The notes under the pieces: model-generated
The model's input: only the letters and a program-made list of their open reading frames with translations
Database searches by the model: none
Told to the model about the DNA's origin: nothing
Shown: in pieces, positions 1 through 8,405 of the stretch
How positions within the stretch are numbered: position 1 is the stretch's first letter
How the letters are laid out: each line of letters begins with the position of its first letter
Made by a program: the position numbers and the translations under genes
NCBI GenBank assembly: GCA_023412805.1
Contig: JAEZRM010000072.1
Location: 1 to 64,000, forward strand
Length of the DNA: 64,000 nucleotides
From: Pseudomonadota bacterium
GTDB taxonomy: Bacteria > Pseudomonadota > Alphaproteobacteria > Rhizobiales > Hyphomicrobiaceae
Direction: 5' to 3'

Positions 1-15
1 CGCCAGAGGCGCGCA

Positions 16-48
16 ACTATAAAACAGCCCGTTGCGCCGAAGGCGCGA
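16..48 (-). repeat. Partial copy of three-hairpin repeat (family 1), cut by window start
   Basis: A hairpin GCGCC-GAA-GGCGC lies at 34-46 and a TATAAAA tract at 18-24, just downstream of the minus-strand dehydratase. The hairpin matches the GC-rich first hairpin of the dispersed family-1 repeats seen elsewhere (36274-36290 has the same GAA loop). The rest of the unit would lie outside the window or is missing, so this assignment is tentative. Confidence 0.35.
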
Positions 49-49
49 T

Positions 50-1816
50 CTACTCTCCGGGCGCGAGGAAGTCGAAGTCACATCCCTCCGGCGCCTGCAG
101 CACGCGCTCGCGGAAGAGGCGATCGTAGCCGCGCGGTGCGGTCGGCTTTTTCTCCTGCTCCCAAGCCTTGCGCCGCTTGGCGAGTTCCGCCTCATAGACG
201 AGCAGATCGATCGTACGGTTCTTTACCGACAGCTTGATCTTGTCGCCCGTGCGCACGAGTGCGAGTGGACCGCCGGCAGCCGCCTCCGGTGCAACGTGCA
301 GCACGATCGTGCCGTAAGCCGTGCCGGACATGCGGGCGTCCGAGATGCGCACCATATCCTTCACGCCCGCCGCGAGTAGCTTCTTCGGAATGGGCAGAAA
401 ACCCGCTTCGGGCATTCCGGCGGGCGAACTCGGCCCGGCATTCTGCAGAATGAGGAAGTCGTCTGCGGTGACATCGAGATCCGGCGCATCGATGCGCGCG
501 GAGAGATCCGCCAGCGAAGTGAAGACGACCGCGCGGCCCGTGCGCTCGAAAAGCTCGGGCGTGGCGGCCGAGCGCTTGATGATGGCGCCCTTCGGCGCGA
601 GCGAGCCAAACAACGCGACGAGACCACCCTGCGGCTCGATGGGCTCGCCGATCGGTTTGATCACGCGGCGGTCGACCCAGATACCTTCCTCCGCGGCGAG
701 GCGTTCGCCGAGCGTTTCGCCCGTGATGGTCATGCAGTCGAGATTGAGCCGGTCCTTGAGTTCCCGCAACACGGCGCCGATGCCACCGGCCGCGAAGAAG
801 TCCTCCATGTAGTGCTCGTTGCCGACGGGCTTCACGGCGGCCAGGACAGGCGTCGTATCGGAAAGCTCGTTGAAGCGCTCGAGATCGAGCCTCGCACCGA
901 CGCGTCCCGCGATGGCTGCGAGATGGACGACACCGTTCGTCGAGCCGCCGAGTGCAAGCAGCACGCGCGCGGCATTCTCGATGGATTTCTGCGTGATGAT
1001 CCTGCTCGGCGTCAGCTCCCCACGCGCGAGGGCGACGGCCTGCACGCCGGTCGCTTCAGCCGCACGAATGCGGTCTGCATGCACGGCGGGGATAGCGGCG
1101 GTGCCGGGCAGCGTCATGCCGAGCGCTTCGGCGATCGCGGCCATGGTGGAAGCCGTACCCATGACGGCGCACGTGCCTGCTGTCGTGACGAGGCGGCCCT
1201 CGGCCTCCTCGATCTCGGTCTTGCCCATGCGGCCGGCGCGATACTCCATCCAGAATTTGCGGCAGTCCGTGCAGGCCCCGACGCGATGCTCGCGCCAGCG
1301 CCCCGTCATCTGCGGACCGCCAATGAGCTGGATGGCGGGTTTGTTCGCGCTCGCGGCCCCCATGAGCTGAGCCGGCACAGTCTTGTCACAACCGCCCATG
1401 AGCACCACCGAATCCATGGGCTGCGCGCGGATCATCTCCTCGGTGTCCATGGCCATGAGGTTGCGGAACTTCATGGAGTTCGGCGTGAGCGTCGACTCGT
1501 GCAGCGAGATGGTCGGGAACTCGAGTGCGAGACCGCCGGCCGAAGCCACGCCGCGCTTGATGGCGTCGACCAGCTCGGGAAAGTGACGATGGCAGGGATT
1601 GAAGCGGCTGTACGTGTTCGCGATGCCGACGACGGGACGCGCAAGCTCATCCATGGAGAAGCCCTGCGAGCGTGCGAAGGCGCGGCGCATGTAGATCGAG
1701 AAATCCGCGTCGCCGTAGTTGGCGAGCCCCTGCAGAAAGCCCTTCTGCGGCACGCCCGATTTCGCCGCATCCTTGCTCTTGCCGTTCTTCGATCCTGCCT
1801 TGTCCTTGCCTGCCAT
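50..1816 (-). CDS. IlvD/EDD-family sugar-acid (aldonate) dehydratase
   Basis: A 588-residue Fe-S dehydratase that removes water from a 2,3-dihydroxy acid. Three cluster cysteines are visible: C75 (NPCHRH), C143 (GGCDKT) and C216 (GTCAVMGTAST). Their spacing (68 and 73) equals that of L-arabinonate dehydratase (C59/C127/C200), which carries a [2Fe-2S] cluster. A CTDCRKFW segment and a SDARMSGT segment, which carries the catalytic serine in this family, are also present. These points favour the pentonate/aldonate branch over housekeeping dihydroxy-acid dehydratase IlvD. The first 25 residues are a Lys/Ser-rich extension. The start is preceded by AGGAAACGCTGACA. It stands alone, so the substrate cannot be read from neighbours. 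Confidence 0.85.
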   Translation of the reverse strand: MAGKDKAGSKNGKSKDAAKSGVPQKGFLQGLANYGDADFSIYMRRAFARSQGFSMDELARPVVGIANTYSRFNPCHRHFPELVDAIKRGVASAGGLALEFPTISLHESTLTPNSMKFRNLMAMDTEEMIRAQPMDSVVLMGGCDKTVPAQLMGAASANKPAIQLIGGPQMTGRWREHRVGACTDCRKFWMEYRAGRMGKTEIEEAEGRLVTTAGTCAVMGTASTMAAIAEALGMTLPGTAAIPAVHADRIRAAEATGVQAVALARGELTPSRIITQKSIENAARVLLALGGSTNGVVHLAAIAGRVGARLDLERFNELSDTTPVLAAVKPVGNEHYMEDFFAAGGIGAVLRELKDRLNLDCMTITGETLGERLAAEEGIWVDRRVIKPIGEPIEPQGGLVALFGSLAPKGAIIKRSAATPELFERTGRAVVFTSLADLSARIDAPDLDVTADDFLILQNAGPSSPAGMPEAGFLPIPKKLLAAGVKDMVRISDARMSGTAYGTIVLHVAPEAAAGGPLALVRTGDKIKLSVKNRTIDLLVYEAELAKRRKAWEQEKKPTAPRGYDRLFRERVLQAPEGCDFDFLAPGE

Positions 1817-1929
1817 TGTCAGCGTTTCCTGTTGTTGGCGAGGCGCCCCCGCGCCGCGCGTTAAGACTTCGTTAGGAGTTTGATGGAAAGATTTTGTTAA
1901 CCATACCGCTTTCGTTGCGGGTTTTAGTC

Positions 1930-2415
1930 ATGACCAGTGCACACCTGACCTCCGGCCTCAACGAGGTCACGAACGACACCGGCCGCATTGCGTTCTGCGG
2001 GCCCTATGTGCTCGCGGCCATTACGGGCTATCCGATCAGCCGGATGGAAGATGAGATCCGCACCTTCCGCAACATTCCTACCCATCGCAAGCCGATCATC
2101 AAGGGTACGGACAACGAAGAGGTCGCCGCTGCATTGGCGCACTTCGGCTATCGCATGGATATGGTCGAGAGCTACATGCATCTCGAGCGCAAGGAGCGCC
2201 CGAGCCTCTGGACCTGGATGCAGAAGCCGCGGAGCGCCTGGGCGCACTACATCCTCGCCGTTCACAAGGGCCGCGAAGGGCACTGGGTGCTCGTCAAGGG
2301 CGTGAAGCTCTGCGACACCTACTCCGAGGGCCGCTGGCAGTTCGTCGTCGACGGCCCGCACAAGGGCGCGCGCATCATGGAGGTGTTCGCCGTGCGGAAG
2401 GATCTGGGCGTTTAG
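1930..2415 (+). CDS. Small hypothetical protein with Cys...His peptidase-like pattern
   Basis: About 161 residues from ATG 1930; a TTG at 1894 would add 12 residues. I do not recognise the family by name. Near the N-terminus DTGRIAFCGPYVLAAITG puts a Cys at the start of a predicted helix. About 95 residues later HYILAVHKGREGHWVLVKG places His residues on a predicted strand. This order and spacing resemble papain-fold or C39-like cysteine peptidases and NlpC-like domains, but that is inference only. There is no signal peptide. It is a single gene, divergent from the dehydratase at 50-1816. Confidence 0.6.
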   Translation: MTSAHLTSGLNEVTNDTGRIAFCGPYVLAAITGYPISRMEDEIRTFRNIPTHRKPIIKGTDNEEVAAALAHFGYRMDMVESYMHLERKERPSLWTWMQKPRSAWAHYILAVHKGREGHWVLVKGVKLCDTYSEGRWQFVVDGPHKGARIMEVFAVRKDLGV

Positions 2416-2515
2416 AGCCGCCGGCTGTTCGACCGCACGTTTGGAGCGCTTCTCCTCACACTCCAAGTTTTCGAAGCAATTTCAAAGCAATGTGATGCTG
2501 CGCTGCATCATGGAT

Positions 2516-2533
2516 CGTGACTTCAATGTCACG
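2516..2533. promoter_or_regulatory. Dyad symmetry upstream of the porin gene
   Basis: Perfect 6-bp arms CGTGAC/GTCACG separated by TTCAAT, about 105 bp upstream of the porin start. A second short dyad (GATGC-TGCGCT-GCATC) lies just before it. The position and size suit an operator for a transcription factor, but no known consensus was matched. Confidence 0.25.
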
Positions 2534-2637
2534 CTAGGTTTGAAACACTCTACGTAACAGCTTCAAGGCGTCGTGCCGCGCGGATGAAGTGTTAACACTT
2601 CGTGAGTGTATGGCGTTTGTATGCGTTGGGGGATGTA

Positions 2638-3510
2638 ATGTTGCGTAGCGTAGGGGCCGCATTGTCTGCGGCCGTGGTTGGTTGTTCGATGCTCGCATTG
2701 TCGGCACAGGCCGGCAGCTTGAAGGACGAGCCCGCAGGTGTCCGCGTCGACTGGTCCGGTCTTTATCTCGGCATTCACGGCGGTGGAGGCTGGACGAAGT
2801 CCGCGAGCGAACTCGCCGGCCCAGGGGGCCTTCAGGCTCTCGTCGATGTGATCGGCATTCCCGACTCCAGTAGCCATGACATGGACGGCTTTCTCGCTGG
2901 TGGCCACGTCGGTCTGCAGAGGCAGTTCGGCGGGCTTGTGCTGGGTGTCGAGGCCTCGTTCACGGGCGGTCGTCTGCGGGGCTCCTCGACGAGCGCCTTC
3001 GATGGCGTGGTCGGGTTGCCGCCGCTTCTCGGCGCGACGTGGGATGGCGAAACGACGAACTCGACCAAAGTCGGCGAAATCTTCACCGCAACCGGGCGGA
3101 TCGGTTTTGCGTCGGACCGTTGGCTTGGCTACGTCAAGGGTGGTTACGCTTCTGCGGAGGTGAGCCATTCGAGCATGACCGGCGTCGATGTCACGGGTTG
3201 CGTTCTCTTCACGTGTGCGCAAGCGAGCGGTGGTGGCGCGAGCCGCTCCGATGCCCGTCACCATGGCTGGGTTGTCGGCGGCGGCTTCGAGTACATGATC
3301 AATCCGAATGTGACCTTCGGCGTCGAGTACAACTATATCGATCTCGGCGCGAAGACGCACAGCGGCGTGACGACCATCGATGTGACGAACGTCGGGTCCG
3401 GCTCGTTCGCGAGCAGCACGCGCGTGGACGTGGATGCCATCCACGCCGTCTATGCGCGACTGAACTTCAAGGTCGGCGGTGACGGCAGCGGTGGATTGTT
3501 CGGCTGGTAA
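2638..3510 (+). CDS. Omp25/Omp31-like outer-membrane beta-barrel protein
   Basis: 290 residues from ATG 2638. A signal peptide is clear (MLRSVGAALSAAVVG... AQAG), followed by DWSGLYLGIHGGGGW, the typical start of the eight-stranded Omp25/31 barrels of Rhizobiales. Alternating hydrophobic strands and Gly-rich turns continue to the end. Barrel segments such as WVVGGGFEYMINPNVTFGVE and VYARLNFKV near the C-terminus are characteristic. The last residues GGDGSGGLFGW extend past the usual terminal aromatic strand. A longer GTG start at 2602 is less likely because it would precede the signal peptide. It is probably a monocistronic, abundant surface protein, with a strong hairpin after the stop. Confidence 0.85.
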   Translation: MLRSVGAALSAAVVGCSMLALSAQAGSLKDEPAGVRVDWSGLYLGIHGGGGWTKSASELAGPGGLQALVDVIGIPDSSSHDMDGFLAGGHVGLQRQFGGLVLGVEASFTGGRLRGSSTSAFDGVVGLPPLLGATWDGETTNSTKVGEIFTATGRIGFASDRWLGYVKGGYASAEVSHSSMTGVDVTGCVLFTCAQASGGGASRSDARHHGWVVGGGFEYMINPNVTFGVEYNYIDLGAKTHSGVTTIDVTNVGSGSFASSTRVDVDAIHAVYARLNFKVGGDGSGGLFGW

Positions 3511-3543
3511 GCGCGAACGGATCACGCGATTCAAATTTAAAAT

Positions 3544-3572
3544 GGCGCCCCGGCACGATGTGTCGGGGCGCC
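3544..3572. terminator. Bidirectional hairpin between convergent genes
   Basis: Thirteen-base arms GGCGCCCCGGCAC and GTGTCGGGGCGCC (one G-T wobble) around a GAT loop, between the porin stop (3510) and the DinB stop (3598). The T content after the stem is modest (TCTATTA), so termination efficiency is uncertain. Confidence 0.7.
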
Positions 3573-3597
3573 TCTATTAGGGAAGGTTGTGTCGCGC

Positions 3598-4122
3598 TTA
3601 CCCCGCCAACGCGTGCAAATCAGGCGCCGCGACGCCACGCTGCATCTGCAGTAAGTCTAGCGACGGCGGCTCCGCGCCCGTCACGATCGAAAGGATCGTA
3701 TGTGCTTGGCCGCGATGATGCGTCTGGTGATTGAAGAAATGCGAGAGCACGTCGGCACGCATCTGCTCGAAGGCTTTGCCCGAGGTCGTCGCGTACTGCA
3801 GCGTGCCAGCAAGTGCCGCATCATCGAGCGTCGCAATGAAGCGGATGATCCGATCGTCTTCGTCGGCGCGCATCAGTGCCAGTTGGCGGCGATCCTCGGA
3901 GATGATGGCGTCAACGCGATCCGGCGCCTCGCCTTCGCCCGTCAGCCGCTTCATCCAAATGCGGTCGCCGACCATCAGGTGGTTGAGCGTGCCGTGCAGG
4001 CTTCTGAAGAACGCCCCGACGTCGCGCCGGTAGTCGTCATCCGACAGCGCGAGCGCGGTCTCGTATAGGCGAGCATTGGCCCAGCGATTGTAGGCCGCGA
4101 GCTGCTCGAAGCGGGCTTTCAT
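3598..4122 (-). CDS. DinB-family four-helix-bundle metalloprotein
   Basis: 174 residues. The sequence begins with FEQLAAYNRWANARLYE, the characteristic first helix of DinB/YfiT proteins. The metal triad is visible as H48 (HGTLNHLMVGD), H132 and H136 (HFFNHQTHHRGQ). The length fits the family. Members are thiol transferases or hydrolases in several pathways (for example mycothiol- and bacillithiol-dependent S-transferases), and the exact reaction is not deducible here. It lies 43 bp downstream of yceI on the same strand, so the two may be cotranscribed. Confidence 0.85.
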   Translation of the reverse strand: MKARFEQLAAYNRWANARLYETALALSDDDYRRDVGAFFRSLHGTLNHLMVGDRIWMKRLTGEGEAPDRVDAIISEDRRQLALMRADEDDRIIRFIATLDDAALAGTLQYATTSGKAFEQMRADVLSHFFNHQTHHRGQAHTILSIVTGAEPPSLDLLQMQRGVAAPDLHALAG

Positions 4123-4165
4123 GGGCGGCCTCCTCTGTCGCGGCTGCCAAATCCCAGAGCGAACC

Positions 4166-4789
4166 TTACTCGCTCATGATCAACTCGGTCTCGATGTTGA
4201 GGCGAATTTCGTCCGAGACGAATGGAATGGCGAGCGAAAGATCCCAGTCGGAGCGGCGCAGCACCGCCGTCGCCGAGAAGCCCGCAACATGCCGGTCGAG
4301 GTAATTCGGATTGACCTTTGCGAGCGGATGCTCGCCGGAGAAATTCCATACGACATTGAGTGCGACCTGGCGCGTGATGCCCTTGATCGTCAGATCCCCC
4401 ATCACCTGTCCCGTTTTGTCGCTCAGCGGGCGGATCGCCGTCGACTTGAACATGATCAGCGGGAATTGCGCGGCATTGAAGTAGTCGGGCGATTTGATGA
4501 GGAGGTCGAAGTCGCGAATGCCCGTCGTGATGTTCGCCGCCTTCATCGTGACGTCGATGGTGCTGGTGTCGGGGTTGGCCGGATCGAACGTGACACGCCC
4601 CTCGGCGCCCGTCAGGCGCGCGGATTGGCGCGAGAGACCGACGTGCGACCAGGAGAAGTTGATCGCGGTGTAGTCCTTGTCCAGGCGGTAGGTCGCTGTC
4701 TGGGCCGCGAGGTTGCTGACCGTGAGCGTCACGAGCACCGCTGCCAGAAGCAGGGTGATGAGCACTGGCAGGCGCAGGGATCCAGTCAC
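4166..4789 (-). CDS. YceI-family periplasmic lipocalin-like protein
   Basis: 207 residues from GTG 4789, chosen because GGAAGGAG lies 7-8 bases upstream; an upstream ATG at 4858 would put 23 unlikely residues before the signal peptide. After the signal peptide (hydrophobic LPVLITLLLAAVLVTLTV) comes TYRLDKDYTAINFSWSHVG, then ITTGIRDFDLLIKSPDYFNA and GDLTIKGITRQVALNV, all hallmarks of YceI. The family folds like a lipocalin and binds isoprenoid or other amphiphilic ligands in the periplasm. The gene precedes dinB. Confidence 0.88.
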   Translation of the reverse strand: MTGSLRLPVLITLLLAAVLVTLTVSNLAAQTATYRLDKDYTAINFSWSHVGLSRQSARLTGAEGRVTFDPANPDTSTIDVTMKAANITTGIRDFDLLIKSPDYFNAAQFPLIMFKSTAIRPLSDKTGQVMGDLTIKGITRQVALNVVWNFSGEHPLAKVNPNYLDRHVAGFSATAVLRRSDWDLSLAIPFVSDEIRLNIETELIMSE

Positions 4790-4916
4790 TCGCCGATCTC
4801 CTTCCTCGATATCTCCGCCGCACGGCGCAGCTAAAGCGTTGCCCACCACGGAATGCAAGCTGCGGTCGATCAGGATTTCGCGAGGAAAGTATGGCGGTGC
4901 GTGCCCGAGACAGGCG

Positions 4917-5498
4917 TCACAAGCTGCGGCACCAGCGCAGAAGCTGGCGGCCGAGACGTTGCGTGCCCACGAAGGCCGAATGCCAGCGATGGGCGAGGCT
5001 TTGCTGGTGGGGGCGGGCGCCCGAAGCAGCTCGACGCGAACGGATCAAGCCGCACAGCTTCCGGGCTTTCTGACAGGCGCGCAGAAGGTGCGCGAAGTCT
5101 GCGACCGGGTTGATGAAGATGATGCCGTTCCGGCGACCGAGCCGCCAGTGCACGCGAGCATTTACGCGCGTGCCGTTCGGCAAGCGCAGGGCCACCACCT
5201 CACGGCGTCTCAGGCGGGATTCACTCGCGAGAGTGGCGCCATAAAGGGTGAGGGACACGAGCGTGGCTCGATGTGCGCCGCTCATGGTGAGCACATCGAG
5301 GTCCAGTGCAGGCCGGCGCGGACGCCGGCGGGACTTGAGGCGTCGTGCGCTGACGCGCCCAGCCCGGAATCTCCCCCTGAGCCGAGGTGCGGGATCGCCA
5401 AGCGGGAGCGCGCTGAAGCCGCCGTTCACAAACAGTGCGGGAAACTCTAGGACCGGCATCCGGCTCATCCTAAGACTGCATAATATCGTATTCTGCAA
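4917..5498 (-). CDS. Probable PilZ-like domain protein
   Basis: Up to 193 residues; in-frame starts at 5468 and 5459 are equally possible. The segment ATLVSLTLYGATLASE followed by VVALRLPNGTRVNARVHW and GRRNGIIFINPV reproduces the beta-barrel signature of PilZ domains (D/N-x-S-x-x-G-A, then a buried V-x-W, then G-x-x-F). The N-terminal RxxxR c-di-GMP motif is not clean, so nucleotide binding is uncertain. Both flanks are Arg-rich. A long open frame on the opposite strand (4713-5450) shows no recognisable domain and was not preferred. It lies upstream of yceI on the same strand. Confidence 0.5.
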   Translation of the reverse strand: MQNTILCSLRMSRMPVLEFPALFVNGGFSALPLGDPAPRLRGRFRAGRVSARRLKSRRRPRRPALDLDVLTMSGAHRATLVSLTLYGATLASESRLRRREVVALRLPNGTRVNARVHWRLGRRNGIIFINPVADFAHLLRACQKARKLCGLIRSRRAASGARPHQQSLAHRWHSAFVGTQRLGRQLLRWCRSL

Positions 5499-5681
5499 TC
5501 ATAGATTGTAGATGGCGATGCTTAACGCGCTCTGAATCATTGAAGGCGGGGGCCTGTGCCAGGCCCCGCAGTCTGCCTAAAACGTCGGCAGGACGCCTTG
5601 AGTTCAGGCTGGCGACCTAACGGTGCGCATGGTTCCGTTTCGATAGGTCAGGACTTGGAATCGCAGGCCCGGGTACGGCAC

Positions 5682-6026
5682 ATGGGCGACCGTTACGATC
5701 GAGGCTGGGGTAAGGGGCCACGTCCCCCATTCGTCGCGGGGCTGAGGCGTCCGCCGCCCGAGATCATCAAGTGGGGGCTCGTTCCGGGTCTTCCGACGAT
5801 CGGACACAATGGCGGTCCGCCACTCGATCCGCCCGTCAACGATGCGTTCGTCGCCTATCGCTGGCGCAAGGCGCACCGCGAGGCGTGGAAGAACCCGCCC
5901 TACAGCATTATGATGTTCCGCCTGAAACGGGCGGAAGCAGCCGGCGTGACGTACGAGGAATACACCGCCGAGCTGCTCGACAGCGGCCGCCATCTGCAGG
6001 CGGGCGATCGTAAGCCGAAGACGTAG
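5682..6026 (+). CDS. Small conserved IGHNGGPPLD-motif protein
   Basis: 114 residues from ATG 5682; a longer frame opens at 5556 but its first 42 residues look like translated intergenic DNA. The core TIGHNGGPPLDPPVNDAFVAYRWRKAHREAWKNPP is a motif met in many small uncharacterised proteins of Hyphomicrobiales. The C-terminal half (FRLKRAEAAGVTYEEYTAELLDSGRHL) looks like two helices. No function is known to me. It is a single gene, followed by a repeat-rich intergenic region. Confidence 0.6.
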   Translation: MGDRYDRGWGKGPRPPFVAGLRRPPPEIIKWGLVPGLPTIGHNGGPPLDPPVNDAFVAYRWRKAHREAWKNPPYSIMMFRLKRAEAAGVTYEEYTAELLDSGRHLQAGDRKPKT

Positions 6027-6038
6027 GTCCGCGTGGGA

Positions 6039-6147
6039 TCGCGCCTTTGGCGCGAGCAGGGCCCCATGCCTCTGGCATGCCTTCGGCATGACCCCTGCAC
6101 CCGAGCGGGGGACACCCCCGCATCCTCGTTTTTTATGGACTTGGAGC
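6039..6147 (+). repeat. Three-hairpin dispersed repeat, family 1, copy A
   Basis: Hairpin I is TCGCGCC-TTT-GGCGCGA (6039-6055). Hairpin II is CAGGG...CCCTG (6057-6097) enclosing two smaller GGCATGCC-type stems. Hairpin III is CGGGGG-ACA-CCCCCG (6106-6120). A T6 run (6129-6134) and TATGGACTTGGAG follow. The same order of parts recurs at 23652, 23808 (inverted), 36154 (inverted) and 41556. It can also act as a terminator for the gene ending at 6026. Confidence 0.75.
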
Positions 6148-6169
6148 AAGCGGCGAGCACGACAGGTCC

Positions 6170-6303
6170 CTTCTTCCCGTGTTTACGGGGAGAAGGTTAG
6201 GATGAGGACGGGAGCTTGCGCCGACGTTTGCGTATGCCGCCGCCCCTCACGTCGTGCTGAAAGCACCAGAGGCGTGGCCTCTCCCCGCAAGAGCAGGGAG
6301 AGG
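6170..6303. repeat. Palindromic intergenic element (RPE-like)
   Basis: Three stem-loops in a row: 6170-6195 (11-bp arms CTTCTTCCCGT/ACGGGGAGAAG), 6254-6266 (GTGCT-GAA-AGCAC) and 6278-6303 (CCTCTCCC...GGGAGAGG). The C+T-rich CTCTCCCCG / CGGGGAGA pattern is typical of the palindromic repeats scattered between alphaproteobacterial genes. A related hairpin lies at 23760-23782. With its neighbours it fills the gene-free stretch 6027-6414. Confidence 0.6.
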
Positions 6304-6331
6304 GGGAAGTGAGGTGCCTTAGGCGATCGCT

Positions 6332-6403
6332 GTCCGCATGGTCGCCGCGGGCATAGCACTACGCAATGGTTGCGAAGCACCTCTTCCCAGCGGCCCGCGG
6401 CAA
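6332..6403 (-). repeat. Dispersed repeat, family 2, copy A
   Basis: Read on the minus strand this starts TTGCCGCGGGCCGCTGGG, continues with GGTGCTTCGCAAC and GTAGTGCTATGC, and ends near CCATGCGGAC. The stretch at 36030-36099 matches it over about 70 bases with few differences, and 23591-23607 carries its first 17 bases. All three begin within a few bases (3-11) of the preceding stop codon, here the xsc stop at 6415-6417. Confidence 0.7.
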
Positions 6404-6414
6404 AGCAAAGACTC

Positions 6415-8193
6415 TCAATCCACCTTTTGCGGACGGAAGTCCTCGCTCTTGATGCCGGCGACGACGACCGGCTTCTTCATGGCATCGCGGCGGAAGGGCT
6501 CGCCGAGTTCCTGATTGAGAATCACCTCGATGAAAGTGGTGACGCCCTTCTTCTGGGCTTCGCACGACTCTGCGATTGCCGTCTTCAACTCGTCCTGCGT
6601 GCGTGCGACGACGCCCTTGAGGCCGCAGCCTTCAGCCACCTTCGCGTAGCTGAGCTCCGGATGCAGCTCCGTGCCGACGAAGTTGTCGTCGTACCAGAGC
6701 GTCGTGTTGCGCTTCTCCGCGCCCCACTGGTAGTTGCGGAACACGACCATGGTGATGCCGGGATATTCCTTGCGTCCGATCGAGCCCATCTCGCTCATGG
6801 AGATGCCGAAGGCGCCATCACCGGCAAAACCGACGACCGGCGTATCCGGGCAGCCGATCTTCGCGCCGATGATCGCGGGGAAGCCGTAGCCGCAGGGACC
6901 GAACAGGCCGGGCGCCAGATACTTCCGGCCCTGCTCGAAGGTTGGATAGGCATTGCCGATGGCGCAGTTGTTGCCGATGTCCGTCGAGATGATGGCGTCC
7001 TTCGGCAGGCCCGCCTGAACGGCGCGCCAGGCCTGACGCGGCGAGAGGCGGTTCGGGTCGCGCTTGCGGGCGCGGTCGTTCCAGGTCGTGCCGGGATCGT
7101 CGTCCTCGTGGTCCATTCCCGAAAGCGTCTGCAGCCACGCCGACTTGGTCTGATGGACGAGTGCCTTGCGTGCGTCGCGCCCGTTGTTGCCGGCCGTCGG
7201 CGTGAGTTTGCCGAGGATCTGGCGCGCGACCTGCTTGGCGTCGCCGACGATGCCGACGGCGATGGGCTTGGTGAGCCCGATGCGATCCGGGTTGATATCG
7301 ACCTGGATGATCTTGGCGTCCTTCGGCCAGTAGTCGATGCCGTAGCCGGGCAGTGTCGAGAAGGGATTGAGGCGCGTGCCGAGGGCGAGCACGACATCCG
7401 CCTTTGAGATCAGCTCCATGGCGGCCTTCGAGCCGTTGTAGCCGAGCGGGCCGACGGCGAGCGGATGGCTGCCGGGGAAGCTGTCATTGTGCTGGTAGCC
7501 GCTGCAGACCGGCGCATCGAGCTTTTCGGCGAGCGCCTTGCAGTCCGCAATGGCGCCGCCGATGACGACGCCCGCGCCCGAGAGAATGACCGGGAACTTC
7601 GCGTCCGAAAGCAGCTTGGCGGCTTCCGCGATCGCTTCGGCGCCGCCGGCTGGCCGTTCGAACTCGACAACGGCCGGGAGGTTGATGTCGATGACCTGGG
7701 TCCAGTAGTCGCGCGGAAGGTTGATCTGCGCTGGTGCCGAAAGGCGCTTGGCTTTCAGGATCACCCGGTTCAGCACTTCGGCCACGCGCGAGGGATCGCG
7801 AACCTCTTCCTGATAGCAGACCATGTCGCGGAACAGCGCCATCTGCTCCACTTCCTGGAAGCCGCCCTGGCCGATGGTCTTGTTGGCCGCCTGCGGGGTG
7901 ACCAGCAGCATGGGCGTGTGGTTCCAGTAGGCCGTTTTGACCGGCGTGACGAAGTTCGTGATGCCGGGGCCGTTCTGCGCGATGCACATGGCGATCTTGC
8001 CCGACGCGCGCGTGTAGCCGTCGCACATGAAGCCGCCGTTCATCTCGTTGGCGACGTCCCAGAAAGTGATCCCAGCCTTGGGGAAGAGGTCGGAAATCGG
8101 CATGAAGGCCGACCCGATGATGCCGAAGGCGTGCTCGATGCCATGCATCTGGAGCACCTTCACGAAGGCCTCTTCGGTCGTCATCTTGGTCAT
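6415..8193 (-). CDS. xsc: Sulfoacetaldehyde acetyltransferase (Xsc)
   Basis: 592-residue thiamine-diphosphate enzyme that converts sulfoacetaldehyde and phosphate to acetyl phosphate and sulfite, the central C-S cleavage step of taurine, isethionate and sulfoacetate degradation. It starts TTEEAFVKVLQMHGIEHAFG with the family-typical IIGSAFMPISDLFPKAGI. The ThDP/Mg segment is GFAGDGAFGISMSEMGSIGR. The YQWGAEKRNTTLWYDDNFVG and ELHPELSYAKVAEGCGLKG blocks and the C-terminal LNQELGEPFRRDAMKKPV are Xsc signatures that separate it from acetolactate synthase. AGGAG lies 8 bases before ATG. It is divergent from a sulfoacetaldehyde dehydrogenase-like gene, which supports the assignment. No phosphotransacetylase stands next to it. 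Confidence 0.9.
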   Translation of the reverse strand: MTKMTTEEAFVKVLQMHGIEHAFGIIGSAFMPISDLFPKAGITFWDVANEMNGGFMCDGYTRASGKIAMCIAQNGPGITNFVTPVKTAYWNHTPMLLVTPQAANKTIGQGGFQEVEQMALFRDMVCYQEEVRDPSRVAEVLNRVILKAKRLSAPAQINLPRDYWTQVIDINLPAVVEFERPAGGAEAIAEAAKLLSDAKFPVILSGAGVVIGGAIADCKALAEKLDAPVCSGYQHNDSFPGSHPLAVGPLGYNGSKAAMELISKADVVLALGTRLNPFSTLPGYGIDYWPKDAKIIQVDINPDRIGLTKPIAVGIVGDAKQVARQILGKLTPTAGNNGRDARKALVHQTKSAWLQTLSGMDHEDDDPGTTWNDRARKRDPNRLSPRQAWRAVQAGLPKDAIISTDIGNNCAIGNAYPTFEQGRKYLAPGLFGPCGYGFPAIIGAKIGCPDTPVVGFAGDGAFGISMSEMGSIGRKEYPGITMVVFRNYQWGAEKRNTTLWYDDNFVGTELHPELSYAKVAEGCGLKGVVARTQDELKTAIAESCEAQKKGVTTFIEVILNQELGEPFRRDAMKKPVVVAGIKSEDFRPQKVD

Positions 8194-8308
8194 GGCGGCT
8201 GCTCCTGGATCTTTGGCAATGGACTATCTTTGCGGACATCCGGGCCGGCGCCAAGCTGTGCGGTGCGCAATGCAGCGTCTCACTCACCAGGACGTTTCGT
8301 CTCGCGGT

Positions 8309-8337
8309 TTGACATGCCGGCGCGCAGCCTGTCAATT
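8309..8337 (+). promoter_or_regulatory. Possible promoter in the xsc/dehydrogenase divergent region
   Basis: A perfect TTGACA at 8309-8314 is followed after 17 bases by TCAATT, a weak -10 match, pointing toward the gene at 8406. The 212-bp intergenic region 8194-8405 must carry promoters for both genes. No operator was recognised. Confidence 0.2.
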
Positions 8338-8405
8338 CATGGCCGAATAGGCGACAACATAACAGCAGGCCGCCAGCCGCCACAAAACGCCAAACGAGGG
8401 ACGCC

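Noticed and set aside
50..1816. Assignment as housekeeping dihydroxy-acid dehydratase IlvD
   Set aside because: Cysteine spacing and the CTDCRKFW segment match the pentonate dehydratase branch; no branched-chain amino-acid genes are near.
812..1864. Long open frame on the plus strand opposite the dehydratase (350 codons)
   Set aside because: It is the antisense of a well-conserved enzyme with intact motifs; its product is Arg/His/Gly-rich with no domain, typical of shadows in GC-rich DNA.
4713..5450. Plus-strand open frame (245 codons) across the yceI 5' end and the PilZ-like gene
   Set aside because: No domain is recognisable, it overlaps the yceI start region, and the minus frame carries PilZ-like features.
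6039..6303. CRISPR-like repeats in the hairpin-rich gap after 6026
   Set aside because: The units are palindromic and heterogeneous without regular spacers, and no cas gene is present.
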